NCBI GenBank assembly: GCA_004020365.1
Contig: SAQR01000007.1
Span: 1-64,000, forward strand
Length of the DNA stretch: 64,000 nt
Direction: 5' to 3'
DNA from: Mesorhizobium sp.
GTDB lineage: Bacteria; Pseudomonadota; Alphaproteobacteria; Rhizobiales; Rhizobiaceae
Shown here: piece after piece, positions 16,509 through 25,292 of the stretch
Layout: each line of letters starts with the position of its first letter
Position numbering within the stretch: position 1 is the stretch's first letter
Position numbers and translations under genes: made by a program
Notes under the pieces: generated by a model
The model's database searches: none
Seen by the model: the letters and a program-made list of their open reading frames with translations, nothing else
Told to the model about the DNA's origin: nothing

Positions 16509-17821
16509 GCGGGTGGGGACGGTATCCGAGGCACAGCAGCAACGTCGTCAGCCCGGGATCTCCTCGCGAACTGGCGATGCTGCAGCGGCACATACCGACC
16601 TACGTGGCGCGAGGCAACGGACGCTCATATGGCGACGCCGGTATCGGTGCAGGAGTGACGCTCGATATGCGTCGCTTCGACCGAATGAAGGGATTCGACG
16701 AGACCTCGGGCTTACTGACAGTCGAAGCTGGTGTGTTGCTAGCTGACCTAATCGACAGGTTCCTGCCTCGAGGGTTTTTCCCTGCCGTGGTACCGGGCAC
16801 GCGCTTTGTCACGATCGGCGGCATGATTGCTGCGGACGTTCATGGCAAAAACCATCATTGGGTCGGGGGCTTCGGCGATCATGTAGAAGCGCTGAAACTG
16901 ATGTTTCCCTCGGGACAGACGGTCCGATGCTCCCGGGATGAAAATTCTGACCTCTTCAAAGCTACGATTGGGGGGATGGGCCTGACTGGAACGATCGTCG
17001 AGGCTACCATCCGGTTGATCAAGGTCGAAACAGGATGGATGGGGCAGAACACTGTACGAGCCGAGAATATATTATCGGCCGTGCAGCTACTGACAGCTAA
17101 TGAAGGCGCCAGCTATGCCGTAGCTTGGGTCGATTGCCTTTCCAAGGGAAACGCGCTTGGCCGCTCGCTGGTTTACCTAGGCGAACATGTCAGCCTTGAC
17201 GCTCTCCAGGAAAGAAAGCCGGGTGCACCGATCTACCCGAATACCCGTGGTCGCGGGATTGCTGTGCCATTGGATGCCCCGGGATTTCTTCTCAACAGGC
17301 ACTCCATCCGAGCCTTCAATGCGCTCCGTTACGCCCGCGCCCGCACCAAGGATGAACTGGTTACGTGGCAATCCTATTTCTTCCCCCTGGACGGCCTTGA
17401 CCAATGGAACCGGCTCTACGGCCGCCGCGGGTTCCTGCAATACCAGTTCGTTCTCCCCCATCAGACAGCGTCACGCGTCTTGCCTGAAATCATGGGAGAA
17501 ATTGCCACATCGGGGAACCCATCGTTCCTTGCCGTCCTCAAGACTTTAGGCAAGGGTGGCGGCCAGCTTTCATTTCCTATGCCGGGAGTCACGCTGGCTC
17601 TCGATTTTCCCATTTCCGACAGCATCTTCTCACTTCTAGATAGATTGGACCGCTTGGTCGTCGAAGGGGGAGGGCGGCTCTATCTGGCTAAGGACGCCCG
17701 CCAGCGGCCCGAAACGTTCGAGGCGGGCTATCCGAACCTTTCTATATTTCGTCAGCAGCGCCGCGCGATTGGGGCCGAAGGACGGCTCGCATCGATGTTA
17801 TCGAAAAGGATCGCAGTATGA
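16499..17821 (+). CDS. DprE1-like FAD-binding oxidoreductase (polyprenyl-phosphoryl-ribose 2'-oxidase)
   Basis: About 440 residues of the VAO/PP2 flavoprotein family. Key motifs are RGNGRSYGDAG (38-48) and PGTRFVTIGGMIAADVHGKN (99-118) followed by HH. The HGKNHH block is characteristic of DprE1. With DprE2 it epimerises decaprenyl-phosphoryl ribose at C2 to arabinose through a keto intermediate. The start is GTG 16499, with GGGAGG five bases upstream, and it overlaps the GtrA mini-gene by ten bases. The stop overlaps the SDR start by four bases. Assignment to the family is firm; a noeO-type role in arabinosylating a Nod factor is an alternative to a polymer role. Confidence 0.93.
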   Translation: MELSGWGRYPRHSSNVVSPGSPRELAMLQRHIPTYVARGNGRSYGDAGIGAGVTLDMRRFDRMKGFDETSGLLTVEAGVLLADLIDRFLPRGFFPAVVPGTRFVTIGGMIAADVHGKNHHWVGGFGDHVEALKLMFPSGQTVRCSRDENSDLFKATIGGMGLTGTIVEATIRLIKVETGWMGQNTVRAENILSAVQLLTANEGASYAVAWVDCLSKGNALGRSLVYLGEHVSLDALQERKPGAPIYPNTRGRGIAVPLDAPGFLLNRHSIRAFNALRYARARTKDELVTWQSYFFPLDGLDQWNRLYGRRGFLQYQFVLPHQTASRVLPEIMGEIATSGNPSFLAVLKTLGKGGGQLSFPMPGVTLALDFPISDSIFSLLDRLDRLVVEGGGRLYLAKDARQRPETFEAGYPNLSIFRQQRRAIGAEGRLASMLSKRIAV

Positions 17822-18564
17822 CGACACAACCGGGAACCGCCTTGATCATAGGCGGCACTTCGGACATAGGGAGGTCAACTGCCCTCGTCTATGCCGAGCA
17901 TGGCTGGAAAGTGATCCTTACGGCCCGAAACGACGAAGAAGGCCTGCGGGAGGTCAACCACCTTCTCACCGCCTCGCAGGCCAAGGCCGAACTTTGCCAC
18001 CTCGACATATTGGATACGGAGTCGTTCGGGCCGTTCATCAATTCACTCGACACATTGCCCAATACAGTCGTCTGCGTGGTGGGAATGCTTCCAACCCAGT
18101 CGAGAGCGGTTGCCGACACGGCATACGCCTCATTGTCACTCCGTACGAATTTTGAGGGACCGGCAATTCTCCTTGGCATGCTGGCGGACCGATTCGAGAA
18201 GCGGGGCACCGGAACCATCGTTGGTGTCAGTTCGGTCGCCGGAAATCGCGGCCGCGCCTCCAACTATGTCTACGGCTCCGCCAAAGCCGGATTGACTGCT
18301 TTCCTGTCGGGGCTTCGAGGTCGATTGTGGCACTCAGGCGTGAGGGTGGTGACGGTCATGCCGGGTTTCGTCCGGACCCGGATGACAGACGGGATGAAAC
18401 TGTCGCCATTTTTAACGGCAGAACCTGATGAAGTAGCCGAAGCCATCTACGAGGCTGCGGAATTGCGGCACCGCGACATCATCTACGTGAGAAGAAGCTG
18501 GCGTCTTGTCATGGGGGTAATCGCCGCGATGCCTGAGGGTGTTTTTAAGCGGGTCAAGTTCTAA
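17818..18564 (+). CDS. DprE2-like short-chain dehydrogenase
   Basis: A 248-residue classical SDR. The cofactor loop is GGTSDIG (12-18), the catalytic Ser is at about 138-139 in VSSVAG, and the Tyr-x3-Lys is Y152GSAK156. It should reduce the keto sugar made by the DprE1-like partner to polyprenyl-phosphoryl arabinose, using NAD(P)H. It overlaps the DprE1-like stop by four bases (ATGA), so the two are translationally coupled, as expected for two subunits of one epimerase. The gene is complete. The call rests on fold plus neighbours, since DprE2 has few private motifs. Confidence 0.9.
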   Translation: MTTQPGTALIIGGTSDIGRSTALVYAEHGWKVILTARNDEEGLREVNHLLTASQAKAELCHLDILDTESFGPFINSLDTLPNTVVCVVGMLPTQSRAVADTAYASLSLRTNFEGPAILLGMLADRFEKRGTGTIVGVSSVAGNRGRASNYVYGSAKAGLTAFLSGLRGRLWHSGVRVVTVMPGFVRTRMTDGMKLSPFLTAEPDEVAEAIYEAAELRHRDIIYVRRSWRLVMGVIAAMPEGVFKRVKF

Positions 18565-18719
18565 GGGCATTATGCAGATGAAGCCATTGCGCGCCGCTAC
18601 TGGCGAGATAGCTTCGGCAAAAGGGTTCGAAGCTTGCAACAATATTGCCACCCCAGCGCTCGAATTCTGCGTACAGAATATCTGGATTTCCTATCCTGAA
18701 CGATGTACCGCGTCGCCGC

Positions 18720-18832
18720 AATGTGACGCTGCCGACGATCACCACCAAGGTCGCGGTTATCAGCGCCGGCGCGCGCAACGTAAGCTCTATTGCCACGGCA
18801 AGACCGGCAACGCCAACAATGGCAAGCAACAC
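18720..18832 (-). pseudogene. Truncated second copy of the small membrane protein gene
   Basis: The first 36 codons match the intact gene at 6853-7095 closely: MLLAIVGVAGLA, TLRAPALI, ATLVVIVGSV. The same GGGAGGAGG ribosome site and GTG start are kept. After VGSV the match stops and the frame runs on as unrelated sequence toward the DprE2-like gene. The last two membrane segments are lost, so this is most likely dead. Its 5' region faces the Wzy-like gene divergently. Confidence 0.7.
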
Positions 18833-18945
18833 GGCGACCTCCTCCCTGGGTCAATCTACGCTGCGAGAAACCAACCTTGTCCCAAGGAAATCAGAGTCGC
18901 TCGTTTTTGTGAAGCCAACCATTTAGCTCAGCGGTCCCGGCGGCG
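18725..18945. repeat. Copy 2 of the ~220-base duplicated segment
   Basis: Direct-repeat partner of 6988-7206. This copy keeps the junction to an intact polymerase gene. The two copies lie about 11.7 kb apart in the same orientation, so recombination between them could delete or loop out everything from the FG-GAP lipoprotein to the DprE2-like gene. Confidence 0.85.
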
Positions 18946-18982
18946 CAGTCAGGGTCTGGATCATTGATCGTCGGAGTGTGAA

Positions 18983-20407
18983 ATGCAGGTTTCCGTCGTT
19001 GGGGCACTGATTTGCACGGCAATCCTTGCCCTCGTCGTGCGTATGCGCTGGTCGATGATCACTGCGCTGATTGCCTCTCTGGCGTTTGGTGCGACGGCAA
19101 TCGGGACAATAACCTCGCTTGGCGGTTCATCGCCACTTATCTTTACCGTCTTTGGTATGCTCGTGATAGTAGCCGCGCTGGCTCGACGGGGAATCTGGAG
19201 GGAAATAGGAGCGGTCTTTGTTCGTATAGGTGCAGCATGGATCGTCTGTGCGCTGATGATCTATGTCTGCATTGGAGCGCTGTTATTTCCCAGGCTCTTT
19301 GCAGGGCAGACGAGCGCCTTCGTCTCGTCCCGCACGGGCAGGGGCGTCTACGAAGCGGCCTTGGCGCCGGTGTCTGCCAATATCTCTCAGGCGGGTTACT
19401 TTGTCCTGGGCGGGTTGACCTTCCTGGCTGTCTGTCTGCTGCTGCAGCGCAGCGGCACGCTAACCGATATCAGGCGGGGCTTCTTCCTATGGTTCAGCTT
19501 GCACGCGCTGATGGGCGTTCTGGATCTGGTGGGCAAGCTGCTCGGCGCCGGCGACATCCTTGCCCCGATCCGTACCGCCAACTACGCCATGCTGACCCAT
19601 GTTACGGAAGCCGGGTTTTGGCGGATTGCAGGGGCCTTTTCGGAGGCATCGGCGTTTGGCGGAGTATCGCTGATGGGACTCGCGTTTACTTTTACCTATT
19701 GGCGAAAGACCGGATCAAAGCTTGCATTGGCGCTAACAACGTCCCTGTTTATTCTACTGCTGCTGTCGACGTCATCGACCGCCTACGTCGGTCTTGCGAT
19801 CGTGACCGTGCCTGTAGTCATTTCCATCGTGAAGTCGCTCGCTTCAGGTCGGCTGAGATCGGAGGAGGCACTGCTTGTCGCGTTTCTACCGCTGCTGCTC
19901 CTCTCCGGGCTGGCCGCAATTCTGTTCTACCCTCATATCTTCGATCCTGTATTGCAGCTTGTCGACAGCTCGGTGATCAACAAAGCTAATTCAGCCTCAG
20001 GTCAGGAGCGCAGCTACTGGAATTATAAAAGTCTGCAGTCCTTCTTCGATACGGGCGGGCTGGGGATCGGACTGGGGAGTTCGCGGGCCTCGAGTTGGCC
20101 GGTAGCGCTGCTTTCCCAGTTGGGGCTATTCGGCACCGCAATGATGGCGATCCTGTTGACAATGCTGGTGCGAGGGCTGTCGGGGCGAGGTCACGTCGAT
20201 CGAGAGGTCGACGCGATTGCTTCGAGTGTTCGGGCTTGCGCCTTGTCGGCGCTTGTCGCGGGGTCGCTGACAAGCGCCAGCGCCGACCCCGGTATCATCT
20301 TCATGGTTCCCCTTGCTGTCGTTCTTGTCAGCCGGATTCTGGTTGCTGAAGGCAGCCGCGATACTCGGGCGCCATATCCCACGGTGACGGCCGGCTCGCT
20401 GAGGTAG
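18983..20407 (+). CDS. Wzy-like polysaccharide polymerase / O-antigen ligase-like membrane protein
   Basis: A 474-residue protein with around eleven or twelve hydrophobic segments and a large loop near residues 310-350, the usual shape of Wzy polymerases and WaaL ligases. The loop carries NSASGQERSYWNYKSLQSFF followed by GGLGIGLGSSRASSW, resembling the conserved R...G.G..S pattern of O-antigen ligase domains. It would join lipid-linked repeat units in the periplasm. The start ATG has GGAGTG close upstream. A relic of a second copy lies at 7207-7390. Polymerase rather than ligase is preferred because no other Wzy candidate is seen in the window. Confidence 0.82.
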   Translation: MQVSVVGALICTAILALVVRMRWSMITALIASLAFGATAIGTITSLGGSSPLIFTVFGMLVIVAALARRGIWREIGAVFVRIGAAWIVCALMIYVCIGALLFPRLFAGQTSAFVSSRTGRGVYEAALAPVSANISQAGYFVLGGLTFLAVCLLLQRSGTLTDIRRGFFLWFSLHALMGVLDLVGKLLGAGDILAPIRTANYAMLTHVTEAGFWRIAGAFSEASAFGGVSLMGLAFTFTYWRKTGSKLALALTTSLFILLLLSTSSTAYVGLAIVTVPVVISIVKSLASGRLRSEEALLVAFLPLLLLSGLAAILFYPHIFDPVLQLVDSSVINKANSASGQERSYWNYKSLQSFFDTGGLGIGLGSSRASSWPVALLSQLGLFGTAMMAILLTMLVRGLSGRGHVDREVDAIASSVRACALSALVAGSLTSASADPGIIFMVPLAVVLVSRILVAEGSRDTRAPYPTVTAGSLR

Positions 20408-20448
20408 GCTGACGGCTGCCATCCTAGTGCAGGCATTAGGAGTAGCCT

Positions 20449-20860
20449 GTGACGAAGCACCAGATCGAAGTGATCACGTCGTGCCCCGGGCCGTTGACCC
20501 AGGCGCTGTGCTGGGTGCATGCACGTCGCAAGTTCTTCGTGCTCGCCGACATCGCTGCTAACGGCAAGCGCGGCAAGGATGCCGGACCAATCTCCCTGAT
20601 CGCGTTCAAGGTGGTCAAACGCATGGACGCCCTGTTCGAAATCGAGCGCGACATCAACGGCCTTGCCGCAGACGAACGACTGCAACAACGCCAGCAGGCC
20701 GGCCGATCGCATAGGCGCTTGGGAATGGATGCGGACCGTGCGGGCAAAATTGTCCCGAAGCTCCGTCCCCGCGCTTCAGCACATGGTCGATTGGCTCAGC
20801 TACCGGGGAAGCTTTGCGATTCAATTGTGCTGCGGAGCGTGATCACTTCGGTCGGCGGCG
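20449..20860 (+). pseudogene. Decayed IS66-type transposase (TnpC) fragment
   Basis: The first part reads TQALCWVHARRKFFVLAD, then MDALFEIERDINGLAADERL. This is the C-terminal region of IS66 transposases. It then shifts frame: WMRTVRAKLSRSS continues in another phase and NCAAER in a third, where an intact gene would keep the N.AAER block. At least two frameshifts and missing ends show it is dead. It sits directly after the Wzy-like gene. Confidence 0.75.
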
Positions 20861-20869
20861 AATCGAGGG

Positions 20870-21178
20870 GGGACGCAGTGTCCAGGCCACGCGAGAAGCG
20901 CGAGAGGGGAGAGCAGGATCTTTTCCGCTCCAGGCTCGATCCGATCATCAACATGAAGCACGAGCTGGTGCGCCTGGCGCAGGCGATCGAGGTGTATGCG
21001 GACGGTCCCGGCATGCCGCCGCTGCCGACCCGGCTGATGGTGGGGCTGGCGATCCTCAAGCACACCTTCAACCTGTCAGACGAGGTGCTGTGCGGGCGCT
21101 GGGTGGAAACCCCTACTTCCAGTATCTGTGCGGCGAGGAGTTCTTCCGCCACGCAGTGCCCTTCGACCTCTAGCCCAT
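20870..21178 (+). pseudogene. Decayed IS5-type transposase N-terminal fragment
   Basis: The frame beginning REKRERGEQDLFRSRLDPII continues to MKHELVRLAQAIEVYADGPG and LMVGLAILKHTFNLSDEVLC, an N-terminus common to IS5-group transposases. A short stretch between AQAI and VYADGPG seems deleted. A one-base change after GRWVE shifts the frame, since NPYFQYLCGEEFFRHAVPFD is found in the neighbouring phase. The catalytic part is absent. It fuses by chance with the IS66 fragment into one open frame. Confidence 0.75.
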
Positions 21179-21270
21179 ACCTCGCATGGCCAAATTGACT
21201 TTCCTTGCCCCGTTTCCTCCACTGGCGGCGTGGCGTGCGCGCTTCCCAAGCTCATCAACAGGGGGATGGC

Positions 21271-22068
21271 ATGACGATAATCCAAACGGCCCAAAAGGCG
21301 CGTCACCATCGGTCGGTGCACGCGATTTTCAAAGGCTTGATGAACCCGCAGAACATTTCGGCTGTCGCCAAAATACTCGGACAATGCAACCGTCCAATTG
21401 ATTTCCTCCGTCGCTACCTGTCCTTGGGCGGAGGCAAATACCCCGTGTCATACGTGATCTCGACACCCACCGGGAAGGCAAAGGTTATTGCATTCAATGC
21501 CGACGACGTCATCACAATTAACGAGATCTTCTTTCGTGGCGACTATGGAGACAGCAGGAAGAAGGAAGTAATCGTCGACTTTGGCTCGAATATAGGCATA
21601 TCTGCTCTATATTTCCTGACTAGGCACCCAGGTAACTTCGTCTACTGCTTCGAACCTCTGCCACAGAATATCGAGCGCCTCAAACAGAATTTGAAGGCGT
21701 TTGAAGGTCATTTCGAGCTCAATCCAGTGGCGGTAGGCTATGCTAACGGAACCGTTGAGTTTGGGTGGGAGCCATCCGGACGCTATGGCGGCATCGGCCA
21801 GCCTTTCGCCGACAAGATGACGGTTCAATGCGTTGATTCAAACAAGGCGCTTGAGAGGGTCATTAAAAAGCACAGTCGAATTGACTTGCTGAAGATCGAC
21901 ATCGAGGTGCTCGAGCGGGAGATCACTGAACGCATTCCAATGGAACTGTCCAGATTAATCGAGAGGATCGCGATCGAGTGGCACTTTGTGAACAATCCAT
22001 TGCCCGCAACGCACAAGATGGCTTGGCGGAGGCCGATTACGACGCTTGTTCGCCTGCCAACGCTGTGA
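21271..22068 (+). CDS. FkbM-family methyltransferase, copy 1
   Basis: About 265 residues. SAM-binding motif VIVDFGSNIGISALYF (motif I) and YCFEPLPQNIERL (acidic loop) are followed by LLKIDIEVLEREITERIP, the FkbM C-terminal signature, where the usual Gly is Val. FkbM enzymes usually O-methylate sugars or other metabolites. Start ATG 21271 has GGGGG seven bases upstream; the frame opens earlier within the IS remains. The C-terminus ends soon after the conserved region and may be slightly shortened. It lies just after IS debris and before the export gene on the other strand. The acceptor is unknown; a sugar residue of the polymer is likely. Confidence 0.83.
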   Translation: MTIIQTAQKARHHRSVHAIFKGLMNPQNISAVAKILGQCNRPIDFLRRYLSLGGGKYPVSYVISTPTGKAKVIAFNADDVITINEIFFRGDYGDSRKKEVIVDFGSNIGISALYFLTRHPGNFVYCFEPLPQNIERLKQNLKAFEGHFELNPVAVGYANGTVEFGWEPSGRYGGIGQPFADKMTVQCVDSNKALERVIKKHSRIDLLKIDIEVLEREITERIPMELSRLIERIAIEWHFVNNPLPATHKMAWRRPITTLVRLPTL

Positions 22069-22194
22069 TGGACTGACGCCTTTGAGGACTCCCACGCGCC
22101 AGAAAGTTCGGTTACTGGTCAAGAAAGTTGCGCATTTCTATCGATCAGTTGCGCGCCTTATACCTAATCATTCTAGCAAAGTCCGCACGGAAGG

Positions 22195-23628
22195 CTACGG
22201 AATGCCTACAGTATCGCCGGCGGTTTCTGCCTTGAGCTCTATTCCCGGCGCCTTGTGCCGCTCGGTCGATGTCAGGTCGAGCGCGCCCGTTTCATCCGCA
22301 GCCAGTGGTATTTCAACCTTGATCGTGTCTCCGGGCTCGACGGCACTCGTTTCGTCAGCTTGGATTTGCACTGTCGTACCATCCGCCGACGCCCGGAAAA
22401 TCGTGTAGATCGGCGCAGCCAGCTCCGCGTCAGCCCGGCGGGCAAGAAGGGTCGGGGCAGATACCGCGGACTCGTACAATAGCCGCCTTGTCGTCTCTGT
22501 CTTGCTTTCGAGAGCATCGAGCTCAGCTTGCGTTTGACGCAGGTCGATCGTTACCTCATTTTTGCGCCCGTCCTGGAGCTCGAGAATTGATATGTCAGTT
22601 TTACTGATTTCCTGACGCCCGCGCAGCAGACTGGTTTCCGCCGACAATCTCTCGCTCTGCGCCTGGGCAAGGGCCCGCTCCAGAGAAAACTCGCGCGGCG
22701 CCGCCGCAAGACCTTTGGCGACAAGCGCCGAAACCGCTGTCAATTCTTTCTGGATTGAGCCGATTTGCTTGTCGAGGAAAACGAGTTGCGCTTCCAGCGA
22801 GGCAAGTTCCTTCTGGAGGAACTCGCGCAGACCACGAAGCGCCTTGACCTGAGTGTCCAATCCCTCGCTGCGCGCTTGGAAGATCAAGCGTTCCTGCTTC
22901 AAGAGCACGGCAAAGACGTCGTCCTGAATGCGCGATGTCAATTGGGCCGGAAACTGAATGTCGCTGGCATGCGAGAGTTCCGCCTCGAGTCGTGCCTTGC
23001 GAGCGAGGAGACTGGCCTCGCTCAGTCTAAGCAGGCTCACATCCCCTTGGCCCTGGATCACTTCGCGCTCGAACCTGGCGTCCCTGTCCTCTCGAGTCCG
23101 CAACCCGCCCGCGATACTCAATGCCTGCAAGACGGTCAGACCAGGCCGGTATGCGAATTCTCCCGACTGCGTCACCTTGCCGACAACATAGAACGGTCGG
23201 AACTGGACGATTTCAACAGCGGTGTTCGGTTTTCGGGCAAGGCCGACGCTTTTCATAAGGTTGTCGCCGATCGAATTCGCAACTTGTCCGGCCGTGAGAC
23301 CGACAGCCTTGATTTCGCCGACCAGCGGCAGCGAAACGGAGCCGTTGGGACCGACCGTGTAGACGTCGTTGAGAGCAGCCCAGGCAAAAATCGTGTCGCG
23401 CGATGCCCGCCATTCGTAGACCTTGATGCGGATCTTATCCTGCGGCCCGAGTACATACTCTTTGGCATTCGCAGCCGAAGTACTCAACATACAGGCCAAG
23501 CCTAGCCCCGCCGACAAAACCACGTGGAGAAGGCGATAGGCGTCGCGCCGATTGGTCAGGGTATCCGGGCAGCGGGCTCGATTACTTGAGCAAGTACCGT
23601 TCTCGACTAAAAAAGACAGTTCGTGCAT
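22195..23628 (-). CDS. ExoF/Wza-like polysaccharide export protein (OPX family)
   Basis: A 477-residue protein with an N-terminal signal segment (about 32-54, VVLSAGLGLACMLSTSAANA) and probable cleavage after ANA. Next comes a polysaccharide-export domain beginning YVLGPQDKIRIKVYEWR (59-75) and continuing VGPNGSVSLPLVGEI. A SLBB-like region follows (FYVVGKVTQSGEFAYRPGLT). A long coiled coil spans about residues 210-400, as in ExoF-type rather than short Wza proteins. It should form the periplasmic and outer-membrane exit path with the Wzz/kinase. ATG 23628 has AGAGGT six bases upstream. It is divergent from a glycosyltransferase operon. Confidence 0.9.
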   Translation of the reverse strand: MHELSFLVENGTCSSNRARCPDTLTNRRDAYRLLHVVLSAGLGLACMLSTSAANAKEYVLGPQDKIRIKVYEWRASRDTIFAWAALNDVYTVGPNGSVSLPLVGEIKAVGLTAGQVANSIGDNLMKSVGLARKPNTAVEIVQFRPFYVVGKVTQSGEFAYRPGLTVLQALSIAGGLRTREDRDARFEREVIQGQGDVSLLRLSEASLLARKARLEAELSHASDIQFPAQLTSRIQDDVFAVLLKQERLIFQARSEGLDTQVKALRGLREFLQKELASLEAQLVFLDKQIGSIQKELTAVSALVAKGLAAAPREFSLERALAQAQSERLSAETSLLRGRQEISKTDISILELQDGRKNEVTIDLRQTQAELDALESKTETTRRLLYESAVSAPTLLARRADAELAAPIYTIFRASADGTTVQIQADETSAVEPGDTIKVEIPLAADETGALDLTSTERHKAPGIELKAETAGDTVGIP

Positions 23629-23975
23629 TTTTACCTCTACACTGGATTCCCGAACATAGTGTGGCTTCCGGCAGTTAACTCTCCGTCCAGGCCAGTAGAT
23701 TAAGTAACTCTTTCACGATGGCTTCCGAAATCGGAGCACCAGCATCGTAATCCACCAAGCGCGCCGATACAGCCTGCGCATAAGGTTACCGTCGATGCGT
23801 GCTTAGGCCCATCGAAGTAGGAGGCGTACCCCGTTGGAGTACTTCGGGCCTCAGGAGTGTGCGGCGCTTAACCCGATAGGCAGCTTGTTTGGACGGGGTG
23901 GACGACACACAGTCGCTGAGCATCCGGGCAACAAGAATTCCGGAAAAAGGTGCCAACATTCCTGGAGGGCAATGC
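23629..23975. other. Divergent promoter region
   Basis: About 350 bases between the export gene and the GT4 operon, with no gene. The sequence AGTTAACTCTCC near 23672 and a locally AT-rich stretch at 23695-23720 may hold promoter elements. I see no clear operator. Confidence 0.45.
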
Positions 23976-25292
23976 ATGCGCCATGTACGACAGCCGAAAG
24001 CAACCACCATGGTGGGCCGTGATGCCAAACATTTGCGATCCATCAGCAAGACGCCATTTGCCGGCATCGACCGCAATGCGCGCATCGCCGTCGTGCATGA
24101 TTGGTGCCCGAATTTTCGGGGAGGGGAGCAGGTCCTTGCCCGGATCTGCAAGATTTTTCCGAGAGCCGAGGTCTTCACCCTGTTTGACTTTCTCCCGAAG
24201 GAGATCAAGGAAGAGTATTTTCCAGGCGTAATTTTCCACGTTTCCGGCATGAACCGACTTCCGTTTGTAGAAAAGTACTACCGGTCACTATTCTTTCTCT
24301 GTCCGTTTATGATCGAACAATTTGATGTCACGGGTTATGACGCGGTAATTTCCTCGTCAGCCGCATTCTCTCGAGGCGTTCTGACCCGCCCGGACCAACC
24401 ACATTTGTGCTATGTGCACAGTCCGGTGCGGTATGCGTGGGACGAGCAATTCTCCTATTTGCAGCAGGCCGGCTTGGGATTTGGCCCGAAGGGTCTTGCC
24501 TTTCGCTACATGCTTCACAGGCTGCGGACCTGGGACACGAGAACGGCGCACGGCCCTGACCTGATGCTGGCAAACTCGAATTATGTCCGCTCTCGAATCG
24601 AGCGGATTTACGGCCGCGACGCGCGGGTGGTCCATCCGCCCGTCGCCATTGAGGATCTTGAACTCGTAGTTAACAAGGACGACTACTACGTCACGGCCGC
24701 GTTCCACGCCCCGTATAAACGTACGGATCTGATAATCGAGGCGTTCAGCAAAACGCCGTCGCGTCGCCTGGTTGTTGTCGGCGACGAAGTGCAATCCAAG
24801 CATCTGCGATCGCTTGCCGGCCCCAACATTATCTTCACCGGTTATCTGCCGCGGCATGAATACATCGAAAGAATCGCCAATGCTCGTGCGATGGTGTTCG
24901 CTGGATGCGAGGATTTCGGGATAACGCTAGCCGAGGCCCAATCGTGCGGCACGCCATTGATCGCCTTCGGCCGCGGCGGCGCGCGCGACATTGTCCGGCC
25001 GCTTGGCGCGAGCGCCCATCCGACAGGTGTGCTCTTCGACCGTCAGACCGTCGATTCCGTAGCTGGGGCCATTGACCTATTCGAGAAAAATGCGCTGTCC
25101 ATCACGCCGCACGCCTGTCGCATGAACGCGACCCGGTTCTCCGAGGAAAGGTTCGACCTGGCGATACTCGACGCCCTTGGCCTGGCCCAGTCTGTCCAAC
25201 TCGCTCGCGCAACCGAGTACAATGAACCCTTCGGAGCCGAGAGCCCGACGCGCGATTTAACCGGTTCTGTTGTCGAGCCAATTCTACAATGA
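23976..25292 (+). CDS. Glycosyltransferase family 4
   Basis: About 438 residues, two Rossmann-like halves (GT-B). The N-terminal half has VVHDWCPNFRGGEQVLARIC (acceptor side) and YVHSPVRYAWDEQ. The C-terminal half has FHAPYKRTDLIIEAFSKTP, then the donor-site pattern GCEDFGITLAEAQSCGTPLI with the catalytic Glu-x7-Glu. It resembles the mannosyl- or rhamnosyltransferases of O-antigen and EPS loci. ATG 23976 has GGAGG eight bases upstream. Its stop overlaps the methyltransferase start by four bases, so the two are coupled. Donor sugar unknown. Confidence 0.9.
   Translation: MRHVRQPKATTMVGRDAKHLRSISKTPFAGIDRNARIAVVHDWCPNFRGGEQVLARICKIFPRAEVFTLFDFLPKEIKEEYFPGVIFHVSGMNRLPFVEKYYRSLFFLCPFMIEQFDVTGYDAVISSSAAFSRGVLTRPDQPHLCYVHSPVRYAWDEQFSYLQQAGLGFGPKGLAFRYMLHRLRTWDTRTAHGPDLMLANSNYVRSRIERIYGRDARVVHPPVAIEDLELVVNKDDYYVTAAFHAPYKRTDLIIEAFSKTPSRRLVVVGDEVQSKHLRSLAGPNIIFTGYLPRHEYIERIANARAMVFAGCEDFGITLAEAQSCGTPLIAFGRGGARDIVRPLGASAHPTGVLFDRQTVDSVAGAIDLFEKNALSITPHACRMNATRFSEERFDLAILDALGLAQSVQLARATEYNEPFGAESPTRDLTGSVVEPILQ

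Noticed and set aside
18554-18719. Second half of the small minus-strand frame as a real protein
   Set aside because: The similarity to the intact copy stops at about 18720; the rest runs antisense into the end of the DprE2-like gene and is unrelated.
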